64,000 bases of DNA from Moheibacter sp035515075 (GTDB lineage: Bacteria; Bacteroidota; Bacteroidia; Flavobacteriales; Weeksellaceae). The notes beneath the pieces were generated by a model. The model was not told the DNA's origin, searched no databases, and was given only the letters and a program-made list of their open reading frames with translations. The position numbers and the translations under genes were made by a program. Positions 17,046-24,927 of the stretch are shown in pieces. Location: contig DATJBZ010000027.1 in assembly GCA_035515075.1 (NCBI GenBank), positions 54,406 to 118,405 of the forward strand. The letters are read 5' to 3'. The first letter of the stretch is position 1, and each line of letters starts with the position of its first letter.

Positions 17046-17879
17046 TTATAATTTTTGGGTATAATAATTAAAATCCTTCATGACCGTTTCTATGAAATCG
17101 ATGGTGCCTTGGTCTGACTCCACATTCATTACTTTTTCCAATCTCAATTTCAATCGCACCAAAGTCGAACGGTCATTGTTCTTTTTGGCCATGACAAAAG
17201 TATCTTTGATAATCCGTGCATCATTGTCACTCAATACCATGACTTGGCTGTAACGCGGCACATAATCTTCTTTAATTTCTTCCAAAATCGTGGTATGAAT
17301 CGAATGTTTCTCTCTCAATTTCAACACCGTCGTTCCCGCTATTCTATCGCCCACTCTTTGTGAATTTTCGGACCGAATGATGGAGAAAAATGCAACAATG
17401 CCCGAAACAAAGAGCAACATAACTGCCAATACCAAAGCGGCTTCTTCCCCAAACAAAGGAATCAAAAACAGCAATAAAAATAAAGCCGTCCAAAAATCTA
17501 CCAATCGAAATGCCCAACGCGTAAAATATTCGGAAAAATGTGCGCGATAACCATTTAGCTTGACTACCCGGATACCACAAATCATTTTGCCCAAAGTTTG
17601 TCCATTGAACAAACTTTCTGTCCAAAGCGAATAAAACAAAGCTGGAAACAACAAAATCACATACAAAGTATTGTAAAATGCGTTTAAATCATAGCGGTCA
17701 ACTTCATCTAGGTTCACAAAATGAACATTCAATAAGTCAAAAAACAAAAAAGTTATAAAATAGATATACAATCCAATGAAAAAAACATCAAGCAAAAATG
17801 CCAATACGCGCCAACCTACTCCAGCGTGTTGGGCTTCAACAATGACATTCAGTGGTGTTCTAATTTTGACCGTTTGCAT
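17046..17879 (-). CDS. RDD-family membrane protein
   Basis: The RDD domain is visible by its N-terminal Arg in VGWRVLAFLLDVFFIGLYI, by YSLWTESLFNGQTLGKMICG with the conserved NGQTLGK, and by DRIAGTTVLK with its Asp-Arg. There are four predicted membrane helices between about 25 and 170, and a soluble C-terminal part. RDD proteins are proposed transporters or membrane factors. In Bacteroidota, RDD and SpoIIM-like genes commonly occur head to head beside DUF4129, MoxR and DUF58 genes, and this window keeps that arrangement. Function in the cluster is not established. Confidence 0.85.
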   Translation of the reverse strand: MQTVKIRTPLNVIVEAQHAGVGWRVLAFLLDVFFIGLYIYFITFLFFDLLNVHFVNLDEVDRYDLNAFYNTLYVILLFPALFYSLWTESLFNGQTLGKMICGIRVVKLNGYRAHFSEYFTRWAFRLVDFWTALFLLLFLIPLFGEEAALVLAVMLLFVSGIVAFFSIIRSENSQRVGDRIAGTTVLKLREKHSIHTTILEEIKEDYVPRYSQVMVLSDNDARIIKDTFVMAKKNNDRSTLVRLKLRLEKVMNVESDQGTIDFIETVMKDFNYYTQKL

Positions 17880-17969
17880 GTTTCATCTTTGGTTATTCTC
17901 ATGAACAAAAGTATTAACAATCTTGCTATATTTACCATCCAAATTCAATTATCATTAAAAACACTTGAA

Positions 17970-18980
17970 TTGAGAGAAGTCGCATTCATCAAACAAAATA
18001 AAGAAAAATGGCTGGAGTTTGAAAAAGCACTCTACAATTCTTCCGACAACAAACCCGAAAGATTGGCGGAATTGTTCATTCAAGTCAACAATGATTTGGC
18101 GTATGCACAAACATATTATCCAAAAAGCAAAGTCATCCGCTATTTGAATGCGATCACAACCACCGCCTACCACAAAATTTACGGTTATCCTTCTAAAGAG
18201 AAAGGTTGGGCGAGTTTTTGGACTTTTGAAATTCCAATGATCATGTACCAATACCGAAAGTATTTTTACTTTTCATTTGCGGTTTTTTTCTTCATGGTAT
18301 TCATCGGCGTTTTCTCAGCAATGTACGAACCAGAGTTTGTGCGTTCCGTTTTAGGCGATGCTTATGTCGATATGACAGAGAACAACATTGCTCAAGGCGA
18401 TCCTTTGGCCGTGTACAACAATGACAGTTCATTTGGTGATTTCAACAGTTTTTTCAACATCGCGCTAAACAATCTTCGGGTTGGTTTATTGGCTTTTATT
18501 TACGGTATTTTTGCAGGAATTGGCTCTTTGTACTTCATGTTGGTCAATGGTGTGATGGTTGGCAGTTTTCAATACATGTTTTTTGAAAAAGGTCATTTTT
18601 CGCTCTCATTGCGAACGATTTGGATGCATGGCGCCATGGAAATCTTTGCGATGTGCATTGAAATTGGTGCAGGAGTTTTGATGGGCACCAGTTATTTGTT
18701 TCCAGGAATTCTCAGCCGAAAACAAGCATTTTTTCACAAAGGAAAAGCCGCCATTAAAATTGTCATGAGCACCATTCCTTTCACCCTATTCGCTGCACTC
18801 ATCGAAGGTTATTTGACACAGTATGCGAAAGTTTTGCCCATCCCCATAGCGGGCGCAATTGTTTTGGGAACTTTGGGGTTCATCGCTTGGTATTATTTAA
18901 TTTTCCCACACCAAGTTTACCGCAAAAACAACCAAGACCTTTCCTTTTTATTCAAAGAAATCGGCCATGAAAAAGTATAA
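17970..18980 (+). CDS. SpoIIM-like (stage II sporulation protein M family) membrane protein
   Basis: This is an integral membrane protein related to SpoIIM and found in non-sporulating Bacteroidota. The start is set at TTG (17970-17972) because homologues begin MREVAFIKQNKEKWLEFE. The in-frame ATG at 17901 would add 23 residues with no homology, and the frame opening at 17826 would run into the divergent RDD gene. Membrane helices lie at about 105-127 (FYFSFAVFFFMVFIGVFSAM), 170-200, 215-245, 265-285 and 290-310. NNLRVGLLAFIYGIFAGIGS and WMHGAMEIFAMCIEIGAGV are family blocks. Its 3' end overlaps the next gene by 14 bp. Confidence 0.85.
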   Translation: MREVAFIKQNKEKWLEFEKALYNSSDNKPERLAELFIQVNNDLAYAQTYYPKSKVIRYLNAITTTAYHKIYGYPSKEKGWASFWTFEIPMIMYQYRKYFYFSFAVFFFMVFIGVFSAMYEPEFVRSVLGDAYVDMTENNIAQGDPLAVYNNDSSFGDFNSFFNIALNNLRVGLLAFIYGIFAGIGSLYFMLVNGVMVGSFQYMFFEKGHFSLSLRTIWMHGAMEIFAMCIEIGAGVLMGTSYLFPGILSRKQAFFHKGKAAIKIVMSTIPFTLFAALIEGYLTQYAKVLPIPIAGAIVLGTLGFIAWYYLIFPHQVYRKNNQDLSFLFKEIGHEKV

Positions 18981-19719
18981 ATTTTCATTCATCGCGTTTC
19001 TTTTGGTAGGACATTTTCTATTGGCTGAAAAAAATCAAACCATCGATTTCAATGATTCTGTTGAGGTTAATTTGGAAGAATCCATGGAAGAAAATGAAGA
19101 AGAGGAATACCAATATGAACCCAGACCTACGGTTTTTGAACAAAGGAATTTCGATCCAAATTTTCTTGAAAAATACCAAGGAAAGGACTTTGATTACGAC
19201 AAACAACCAAAAGTTCAAAAAGAATTTTCTTCTTTTAATTTCAACTTACCCAGCGGACTTTTACAAGTTTTGATGTACATTTTGCTTGGCGTTGTCATTC
19301 TCTTGGTGTTGTATCATGTATTTAAAAATATGGGATTTGATGCGTTTCGAGGAAGAAAAAAATACATCAAATCCAACAGTTCGAACGAAATCGATTTGGA
19401 AAATCCAGAAAACATACAAGATTTCAATTTCAAACAATTGGTCGACCAAGCAAAAGCCCAGTCGGATTATCGTAAAGCGATTCGCCTCTATCACTTGTGG
19501 ATTTTGCAGAAATTAACCCATAAAAATCTCATCATTTGGAACAAAAACAAAACCGATCACGAATATTATTTAGAACTCAAATCCATTGAACTTCAATCGC
19601 TTTTTTCCAACAGCACTTACGTTTACGATTACATTTGGTATGGAAACTTTCAACTGAATGCCAACGAGTTCGAACAAGCTGAAACTATTTTTCAAAACAC
19701 TTTAAACCATATCAAATGA
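18967..19719 (+). CDS. DUF4129-like membrane protein
   Basis: The protein has an N-terminal signal/anchor (residues 1-20) and an acidic linker rich in Glu (about 28-45). A single membrane helix follows at about 98-119 (LLQVLMYILLGVVILLVLYHV). The C-terminal domain has the DUF4129 signature DYRKAIRLYHLWILQKL and YVYDYIWYGNFQLN. DUF4129 proteins occur beside MoxR and DUF58 genes and are often linked to transglutaminase-type proteins. It overlaps the SpoIIM stop by 14 bp and the DUF4350 start by 4 bp, so translation is probably coupled through the cluster. Confidence 0.8.
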   Translation: MKKYKFSFIAFLLVGHFLLAEKNQTIDFNDSVEVNLEESMEENEEEEYQYEPRPTVFEQRNFDPNFLEKYQGKDFDYDKQPKVQKEFSSFNFNLPSGLLQVLMYILLGVVILLVLYHVFKNMGFDAFRGRKKYIKSNSSNEIDLENPENIQDFNFKQLVDQAKAQSDYRKAIRLYHLWILQKLTHKNLIIWNKNKTDHEYYLELKSIELQSLFSNSTYVYDYIWYGNFQLNANEFEQAETIFQNTLNHIK

Positions 19720-20909
19720 AAAATCAGCTGTTACTAATTTTCGCTTTTTTGTACTGTTTTGGACTATTCTCTTGTTCTGAAGAGGTGGATTGGACAGAGT
19801 CCTATGACTCCAACCACAAAATCCCATTTGGCACCTATGTGTTAAGAAACGAGATGGACGGACTTTTCCCAAATGCCTCCGTCACCGATATCAAAACACC
19901 TACTTTTGCATATTTTGACGAACATCAATACGATGTTCACCAAGAAATATACATTTTCATTTACAATTACTTGCCACATCCCGAAGTCGCCCTATCGGAG
20001 ATTTCATATTTTGTAGAAACGGGTGGAACCGCTTTCTTGGCGCAACGAAACAACCAACCCTTTATCAAAGAATTGGGAGTTGAAATCGAAGCGATTCCTT
20101 GGATGAGTGCAAATAAAAACGCACTTTCATTAAGCGTTATCAAAGATAATTCAGAAAAAAAACACGATTTTGAAGCCATTCGCACTTCCAATTATTTTTC
20201 AACTTTCAATGTTGAAACAACAGAGGTTTTGGGTTATGTTTATTTTGATGGCAAAAAAGAACCCAATTTCTTAAAGGTCAATTTCGGTGAAGGCTATTAT
20301 TTATTGCATGCTGAGCCCATCGTTTTTACCAATTATTATTTGTTGAAAAAAGGACAATCTCCTTATGTGGCAGATGTTTTTTCTTATGCAGAAAATTATG
20401 ATATTTTATGGGACAACCAACGGATCAACCGGGTTTTCTCTTCCGGAAACAACAAAGGAAATTTCTTTAGCGCATTGGATTTCTTCATGAAACATCCCGC
20501 CTTGAAGACAGCCTTTTTATTGTTGATTCTGCTCGGTTTGCTTTATTTGTTGTTCAATTACAAACGCAGACAAAGGGTTTTGCCCATACTTTTGCCGTAC
20601 GAAAACCATACCTTAAATTTCAGCAAAACATTGGCAGAAGTTTATCGAAATCACAAGGACCATCAAGCGATAGTGCGCTATAAAATCAATTATTTCTTGG
20701 AACAAATCCGTTGGCGCTACCAACTGACCTCAAAAGACTTTGGCGAAGAATTCCCTAAAAAGCTCAGTGCTAAATCAGGCGTTGATTTGGCGCTTTGTCA
20801 AGCACTTTTCCAAACCATTGACACTTTACAAAACAAGGAAAATTGTCAAAAAGAAGACTTTTATCAATTGCATGCATTGCTCACAAAATTTAACCAAAAA
20901 TCAAAATAA
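19716..20909 (+). CDS. DUF4350-domain lipoprotein
   Basis: A lipoprotein-type signal ends at Cys20 (LFSC), followed by acidic residues. The periplasmic part (about 30-255) resembles DUF4350, with the pattern of a glutamine-amidotransferase-like fold: LPHPEVALSEISYFVETGGT and FGEGYYLLHAEPIVFTNYY. A membrane helix spans about 261-282 (LKTAFLLLILLGLLYLLFNY), and a cytoplasmic tail follows. The protein sits between DUF4129 and MoxR, its usual place in Bacteroidota. It overlaps the previous gene by 4 bp and ends 1 bp before MoxR. Its function is not known. Confidence 0.75.
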   Translation: MKNQLLLIFAFLYCFGLFSCSEEVDWTESYDSNHKIPFGTYVLRNEMDGLFPNASVTDIKTPTFAYFDEHQYDVHQEIYIFIYNYLPHPEVALSEISYFVETGGTAFLAQRNNQPFIKELGVEIEAIPWMSANKNALSLSVIKDNSEKKHDFEAIRTSNYFSTFNVETTEVLGYVYFDGKKEPNFLKVNFGEGYYLLHAEPIVFTNYYLLKKGQSPYVADVFSYAENYDILWDNQRINRVFSSGNNKGNFFSALDFFMKHPALKTAFLLLILLGLLYLLFNYKRRQRVLPILLPYENHTLNFSKTLAEVYRNHKDHQAIVRYKINYFLEQIRWRYQLTSKDFGEEFPKKLSAKSGVDLALCQALFQTIDTLQNKENCQKEDFYQLHALLTKFNQKSK

Positions 20910-20910
20910 C

Positions 20911-21951
20911 ATGGACGAAAAAGACTTTAACCCATTGGATTTAAATCCCCATTCACCCATTGAAGCTACAGAAACAACCGCTTTGAATTTCAATCACCGT
21001 ATTGATCTGACAAAGATCCAATCGGGAATTGCAAAAATCAAAGAACAACTGGGCCAAGTCATCGTTGGCCAGGAAGATTTTATCGATTTATTGATCATCA
21101 GCATTTTTGCCAATGGCCATGTTTTGATTGAAGGCGTTCCTGGTGTAGCCAAAACCATTACTGCCAAGCTGATTGCGCGTACGATGAATGTGGAGTTCAG
21201 CCGCATTCAATTCACGCCAGATTTGATGCCTTCTGATGTTTTGGGCACCTCTGTTTTTGACATGAAAACCAACGAGTTTGAATTTAAAAAAGGACCTATT
21301 TTCTCCAACATTGTATTGATTGACGAGATCAACCGCGCCCCCGCAAAGACGCAAGCAGCTTTGTTTGAAGTGATGGCTGAATCTCAAATTACGATGGACG
21401 GCATTCAATATCCGTTTGCATCCCCGTTTTTGGTATTTGCAACACAAAATCCCATTGAGCAAGAAGGCACCTATCGTTTGCCTGAAGCACAGTTGGACCG
21501 CTTTTTATTTAAAATAGAAGTTGGCTATCCCAGTTTGGAAGAAGAAATCCAAATTATTTCGGGCAACAACACCCGAAAAAACACTGACCCAACGACTTTG
21601 ATTCAACCCATTTTTTCAGGCAAAGAAATCATTGAATTTCAAGAAATTGTTCAACAAGTTTTGGTAGAACCAAAATTGATGGAATACATTGCTGCCATAG
21701 TTCATGCCACACGAACAACTTCATTCCTGTTTTTGGGCGCTTCACCACGGGCTTCTTTGTCGATATTGAATGCTTCCAAAGCTTTGGCCGCGATCAGATG
21801 TAGAGATTTCGTCATTCCTGAAGACATCAAATTCACCGCCATTCCTGCTTTGAAACACCGCATCATCGTCACGCCAGAAAAGGAAATGGAAGGCGTCACA
21901 TCGACACAAATCATTCAACAAATCATTGATGGCATAGAAATTCCGCGCTAA
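20911..21951 (+). CDS. MoxR-family AAA+ ATPase
   Basis: MoxR ATPases act as chaperones that insert cofactors or mature protein complexes, typically together with DUF58/von Willebrand-type partners. Walker A is GVPGVAKT (about residues 75-82) and Walker B is LIDEINRAP (about 135-143). Sensor and lid regions follow (FATQNPIEQEGTYRLPEAQL and FLGASPRASLSILNASKALA). The start is the ATG at 20911, giving MDEKDFNPLDLNPHSP, one base after the DUF4350 stop. The longer frame starting at 20740 runs inside DUF4350 and is rejected. The length is 346 residues. The stop shares its last base with the DUF58 start. Confidence 0.93.
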   Translation: MDEKDFNPLDLNPHSPIEATETTALNFNHRIDLTKIQSGIAKIKEQLGQVIVGQEDFIDLLIISIFANGHVLIEGVPGVAKTITAKLIARTMNVEFSRIQFTPDLMPSDVLGTSVFDMKTNEFEFKKGPIFSNIVLIDEINRAPAKTQAALFEVMAESQITMDGIQYPFASPFLVFATQNPIEQEGTYRLPEAQLDRFLFKIEVGYPSLEEEIQIISGNNTRKNTDPTTLIQPIFSGKEIIEFQEIVQQVLVEPKLMEYIAAIVHATRTTSFLFLGASPRASLSILNASKALAAIRCRDFVIPEDIKFTAIPALKHRIIVTPEKEMEGVTSTQIIQQIIDGIEIPR

Positions 21952-23279
21952 TGAAGTTTTGGCAATCTTTATTCTTGAATCGACGTTTCTTGATCGCCTA
22001 TTTGGGCGTGGTCATGGCTTATTTCATTGGTTTCTTTTTCCAATGGATGCTGCTTGTTGCCAACTTATTATTGTTTGCATTGTTCTTATTGACTTTGGTG
22101 GATTTTCTCTTGTTGTATTTGAACAAAAAAGCCTTGATCGGAAAAAGAGTGACCAGTGAAAGTTTGTCAAATTTCGATGACAATCCGATTCTCATTCAAC
22201 TTGAAAACCATTACCCATTTCGCATTCATTATTTGATTTTGGATGAATTGCCCAAGCAATTTCAAATTTTCAAATTCGAAGTGAAAGGAAAATTGGCTGC
22301 CAAAAAAGAAAAAAACATCCGCTATACCCTTCAGCCTACCGAACGCGGTTTGTATCGATTTGGCAATACCAATGTTCTTGTGCATAGCCCTTTGGGACTA
22401 TTGCAAAGGAGAATCATTTTGCCCACCCAAACCGACATCAAGGTCTATCCTTCTTTTTTGAAATTGAACCAATACAATTTGTTGAATTTCAAAGCGCAAA
22501 TTCATGAAATTGGGCAAAAGAAAACGCGAAGAATCGGGCACAGCATGGAGTTTGAGCAAATAAAAAACTATGTTGCTGGAGATGACATTCGCACCATCAA
22601 TTGGAAAAGTACCGCAAAACATCAAAAATTAATGGTCAATCAATATGTCGATGAAAAAGCGCAACAAGTGTATTGTGCGATTGACAAAGGGCGTTTGATG
22701 AAAATGCCTTTCGAAGGTTTGAGTTTGTTGGATTATGCCATCAATTCGAGTTTGGTTTTGAGCAACATTGTGTTAGAAAACCAAGACCGAGCGGGTATTT
22801 TCAGTTTTTCAAAGCAAATTGATCACATGATCAAAGCGGAAAGAAGGACCAACCAATTGCAAAAGATTTTAGAAAATCTGTACAATATCCAAAGTGATTT
22901 CAAAGAAAGTGATTTTGGCAATTTGTACGCCAACTTAAAATACAAGGTGACCCAAAGAAGTTTGATCGTCTTGTTCACCAATTTCGAAGGTTTGGATTCG
23001 ATGAACCGTCAATTGCCTTATTTGAAAGCCATCAACAAAAACCATCTTTTATTGGTTGTGTTTTTCAAGAATACAGCATTGAAAAAATTCATCGAAAACG
23101 CTGACGAAACAACCGATCTATACCACCAAGCGATGATGGAGAAATTCATGTACGAAAAACACCAAATTGTATTGGCTTTGAATAAAAATGGCATCCATAC
23201 TGTCTTGAGTCATCCTGAAGATCTGAGCGTGGATACCATCAACAAATACCTCGAAATCAAATCCCGAGGTATGTTGTAA
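21951..23279 (+). CDS. DUF58-domain protein, MoxR partner
   Basis: Two N-terminal membrane helices (about 12-35 and 38-60) precede a periplasmic-like beta domain. The DUF58 core has its signature near residue 210 (VAGDDIRTINWKSTAK). The C-terminal half has a von Willebrand A-like layout (QVYCAIDKGRLMKM, LIVLFTNFEGLDSMN). DUF58 proteins pair with MoxR ATPases. The start overlaps the MoxR stop by one base (TAATG). It is the last gene of the rightward cluster and converges on the TlpA-like gene with only 28 bp between the stops. No clear terminator was found in that gap. Confidence 0.88.
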   Translation: MKFWQSLFLNRRFLIAYLGVVMAYFIGFFFQWMLLVANLLLFALFLLTLVDFLLLYLNKKALIGKRVTSESLSNFDDNPILIQLENHYPFRIHYLILDELPKQFQIFKFEVKGKLAAKKEKNIRYTLQPTERGLYRFGNTNVLVHSPLGLLQRRIILPTQTDIKVYPSFLKLNQYNLLNFKAQIHEIGQKKTRRIGHSMEFEQIKNYVAGDDIRTINWKSTAKHQKLMVNQYVDEKAQQVYCAIDKGRLMKMPFEGLSLLDYAINSSLVLSNIVLENQDRAGIFSFSKQIDHMIKAERRTNQLQKILENLYNIQSDFKESDFGNLYANLKYKVTQRSLIVLFTNFEGLDSMNRQLPYLKAINKNHLLLVVFFKNTALKKFIENADETTDLYHQAMMEKFMYEKHQIVLALNKNGIHTVLSHPEDLSVDTINKYLEIKSRGML

Positions 23280-23307
23280 GCTGTTCATGAAAATGGTGTT
23301 GATCGAT

Positions 23308-24609
23308 TTAATAATCAATCAATTCGGAAATATGGTGGGCTTTTTTGATCAGTTTGTTGTCTTTGTCCACTAAAAATAATGTTGGCGTTGAAGTTACTCC
23401 AAAAGCTTCTACGCCTTGTGTATCCCACTGCAACAATTCTGTATAGTTAATCCAATCAAAATCTTTGATGGCATTTTTGTAGCCTTCCTCTTCAAAATCC
23501 AATGAAATTGCAATGATTTCTCCACCTTCTTTTTTGAAATTGTTGTAAAATTCTTTGACAAATGGCATTTCATTCATACAAGCGGGACACCACGATGCCC
23601 AAAATAGAATGATTTTCTTGTCGGATTGAATGTCATACAAAGATTTATATCCTTTTACTGCTTGGTCAAATTGAATGTTTGGAACCACCGCTCCAGGATT
23701 CTTTAGATTGTGCGCAGACAAATTCGTTTTCAACTCATCGGTCAACTCACAAGTCAACGCATTCGCTTTGTCATAATAAGGCGCTAAAAGCTCTCCAAAT
23801 TGTGCAGCAGGCAATACATTGAAAATCGCAGACAACACATTTTGTCCACGTGGCGTATCCAATTCTACTTTGTCCAACAAAGCATCGATCTCCCCTTTGA
23901 TCGTGGTGTTGATTTGTTGCTGTGAAGTCGCCCCTACAATCGATGTTCTCAAATAATCCATCACCAATTTACTCAACAATCCTGTGGATTCTAAGTTCGC
24001 ATTGTCATTCATCAAATGCTTCAAGATATTTTGTTGGTGCACTTCAGCCACTGCTGGCGAATCAAAGTTCACATTGGCCAAATCATAGATGGTGATATAA
24101 TACTGTAACAAAGGCAGATTGTCTTTTGTACTCAAGCCATCGATCCTCTTTTCTTCTTTAAGAATGGCGTTATAAAACTCTTCTTTGGTATCGTACAATG
24201 CTTTGATGATTGGGAAAACATTGGCTTTTAAATCTTTGTAACTTTCAAAACTTTGGTATTCTTGGTAAGCCATCGCCGTTTTGCCTTTGGTCACTTTCGT
24301 ATTGGTAAAAATCTGGTTCGAAAATTCTGATTGGAAAACCACTTCTTCATTGGCTGATAAAATATCGATGTTGTTTTGTTTGGAACGGTCGCTGATGTTG
24401 ATCATTCCATGGTAAGCTTCTGGAATATTGACTGAAAACTTTCCGTTTTTATCTGTAATTACTTTGTTGATCAATTTGTCATTTGCTCCTTCAAAAACAC
24501 GAACCAGTAACACTTGTTCACTGAAGTTTTTGATTTCACCCGAAATTTTAAATTGAGCTTTACTAAAAACCCCACACGCCATCACAGCGATTAAAAACAT
24601 TTTTTTCAT
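23308..24609 (-). CDS. TlpA-like thiol-disulfide oxidoreductase with DUF4369-type N-terminus
   Basis: A signal peptide (about 1-19, ending FSKA) is followed by a beta-rich N-terminal region like DUF4369 (FKISGEIKNFSEQVLLVRVF). The C-terminal thioredoxin fold carries the active site WASWCPACMNEMPFVKEFY, with cysteines near 340 and 343. The cis-proline loop is GVTSTPTLFLVD. Proteins of this kind reduce or isomerise disulfides in the envelope of Bacteroidota. It follows a terminator, and a TATATTTG box sits in front of it, so it is probably expressed separately from the T9SS cargo upstream. Confidence 0.87.
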   Translation of the reverse strand: MKKMFLIAVMACGVFSKAQFKISGEIKNFSEQVLLVRVFEGANDKLINKVITDKNGKFSVNIPEAYHGMINISDRSKQNNIDILSANEEVVFQSEFSNQIFTNTKVTKGKTAMAYQEYQSFESYKDLKANVFPIIKALYDTKEEFYNAILKEEKRIDGLSTKDNLPLLQYYITIYDLANVNFDSPAVAEVHQQNILKHLMNDNANLESTGLLSKLVMDYLRTSIVGATSQQQINTTIKGEIDALLDKVELDTPRGQNVLSAIFNVLPAAQFGELLAPYYDKANALTCELTDELKTNLSAHNLKNPGAVVPNIQFDQAVKGYKSLYDIQSDKKIILFWASWCPACMNEMPFVKEFYNNFKKEGGEIIAISLDFEEEGYKNAIKDFDWINYTELLQWDTQGVEAFGVTSTPTLFLVDKDNKLIKKAHHISELIDY

Positions 24610-24623
24610 GTTGTATATTTTGT

Positions 24624-24631
24624 CAAATATA
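24624..24631 (-). promoter_or_regulatory. -7 box of the TlpA-like gene
   Basis: TATATTTG on the minus strand, 15 bp upstream of the ATG and adjoining the terminator of the preceding gene. No TTG lies at the standard distance. Confidence 0.4.
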
Positions 24632-24661
24632 AAAACCCTTCCTGATACAGAAAGGGTTTTT
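24631..24661 (-). terminator. Terminator after the small C-terminally anchored protein gene
   Basis: AAAAACCCTT (24631-24640) pairs with AAGGGTTTTT (24652-24661) in a 10-bp stem. The A/T arms give a U-rich tail in either direction. Its position 22 bp after the minus-strand stop at 24683 assigns it to that gene. Confidence 0.75.
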
Positions 24662-24682
24662 AATTAATTTTATTTTCTCAAG

Positions 24683-24904
24683 TTATGCTTTCGCGATTTG
24701 TCTGTTTCGATAAACGAAGTAAGCAGACAAAAGAAAGGCTACACCAATCAATACAATTGCATAATCGTCAATTGGAACATTTGAAGGCGAACCTGGTCCT
24801 CCTGATGCATCCTCACCATATTCTGGTGGCGGTGGCGTTACTTGTGCTAGCAAATTTGCAACAGGCAGTAAAATTGTCAATATCGTTAGTAATATATTTT
24901 TCAT
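24683..24904 (-). CDS. Small secreted protein with C-terminal PID-type sorting/anchor signal
   Basis: This 73-residue protein is almost entirely targeting sequence. It has a signal peptide (about 1-20, ending NLLA), a Pro/Gly-rich linker (VTPPPPEYGEDASGGPGSP), then NVPIDDY, a hydrophobic helix (about 49-64) and a short basic tail (YRNRQIAKA). A PID motif followed by a helix and basic residues resembles the short C-terminal signals that NCBI curators call PID-CTERM, associated with exosortase-like sorting. I recall that name from memory and could not check it. The gene follows the T9SS cargo gene by 23 bp, so they are likely co-transcribed. Confidence 0.65.
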   Translation of the reverse strand: MKNILLTILTILLPVANLLAQVTPPPPEYGEDASGGPGSPSNVPIDDYAIVLIGVAFLLSAYFVYRNRQIAKA

Positions 24905-24927
24905 TGGTATTGTGATTTATAGGTTGA

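Noticed and set aside
17826..17969. N-terminal extension of the SpoIIM-like gene
   Set aside because: It would overlap the start of the divergent RDD gene and has no resemblance to the family N-terminus.
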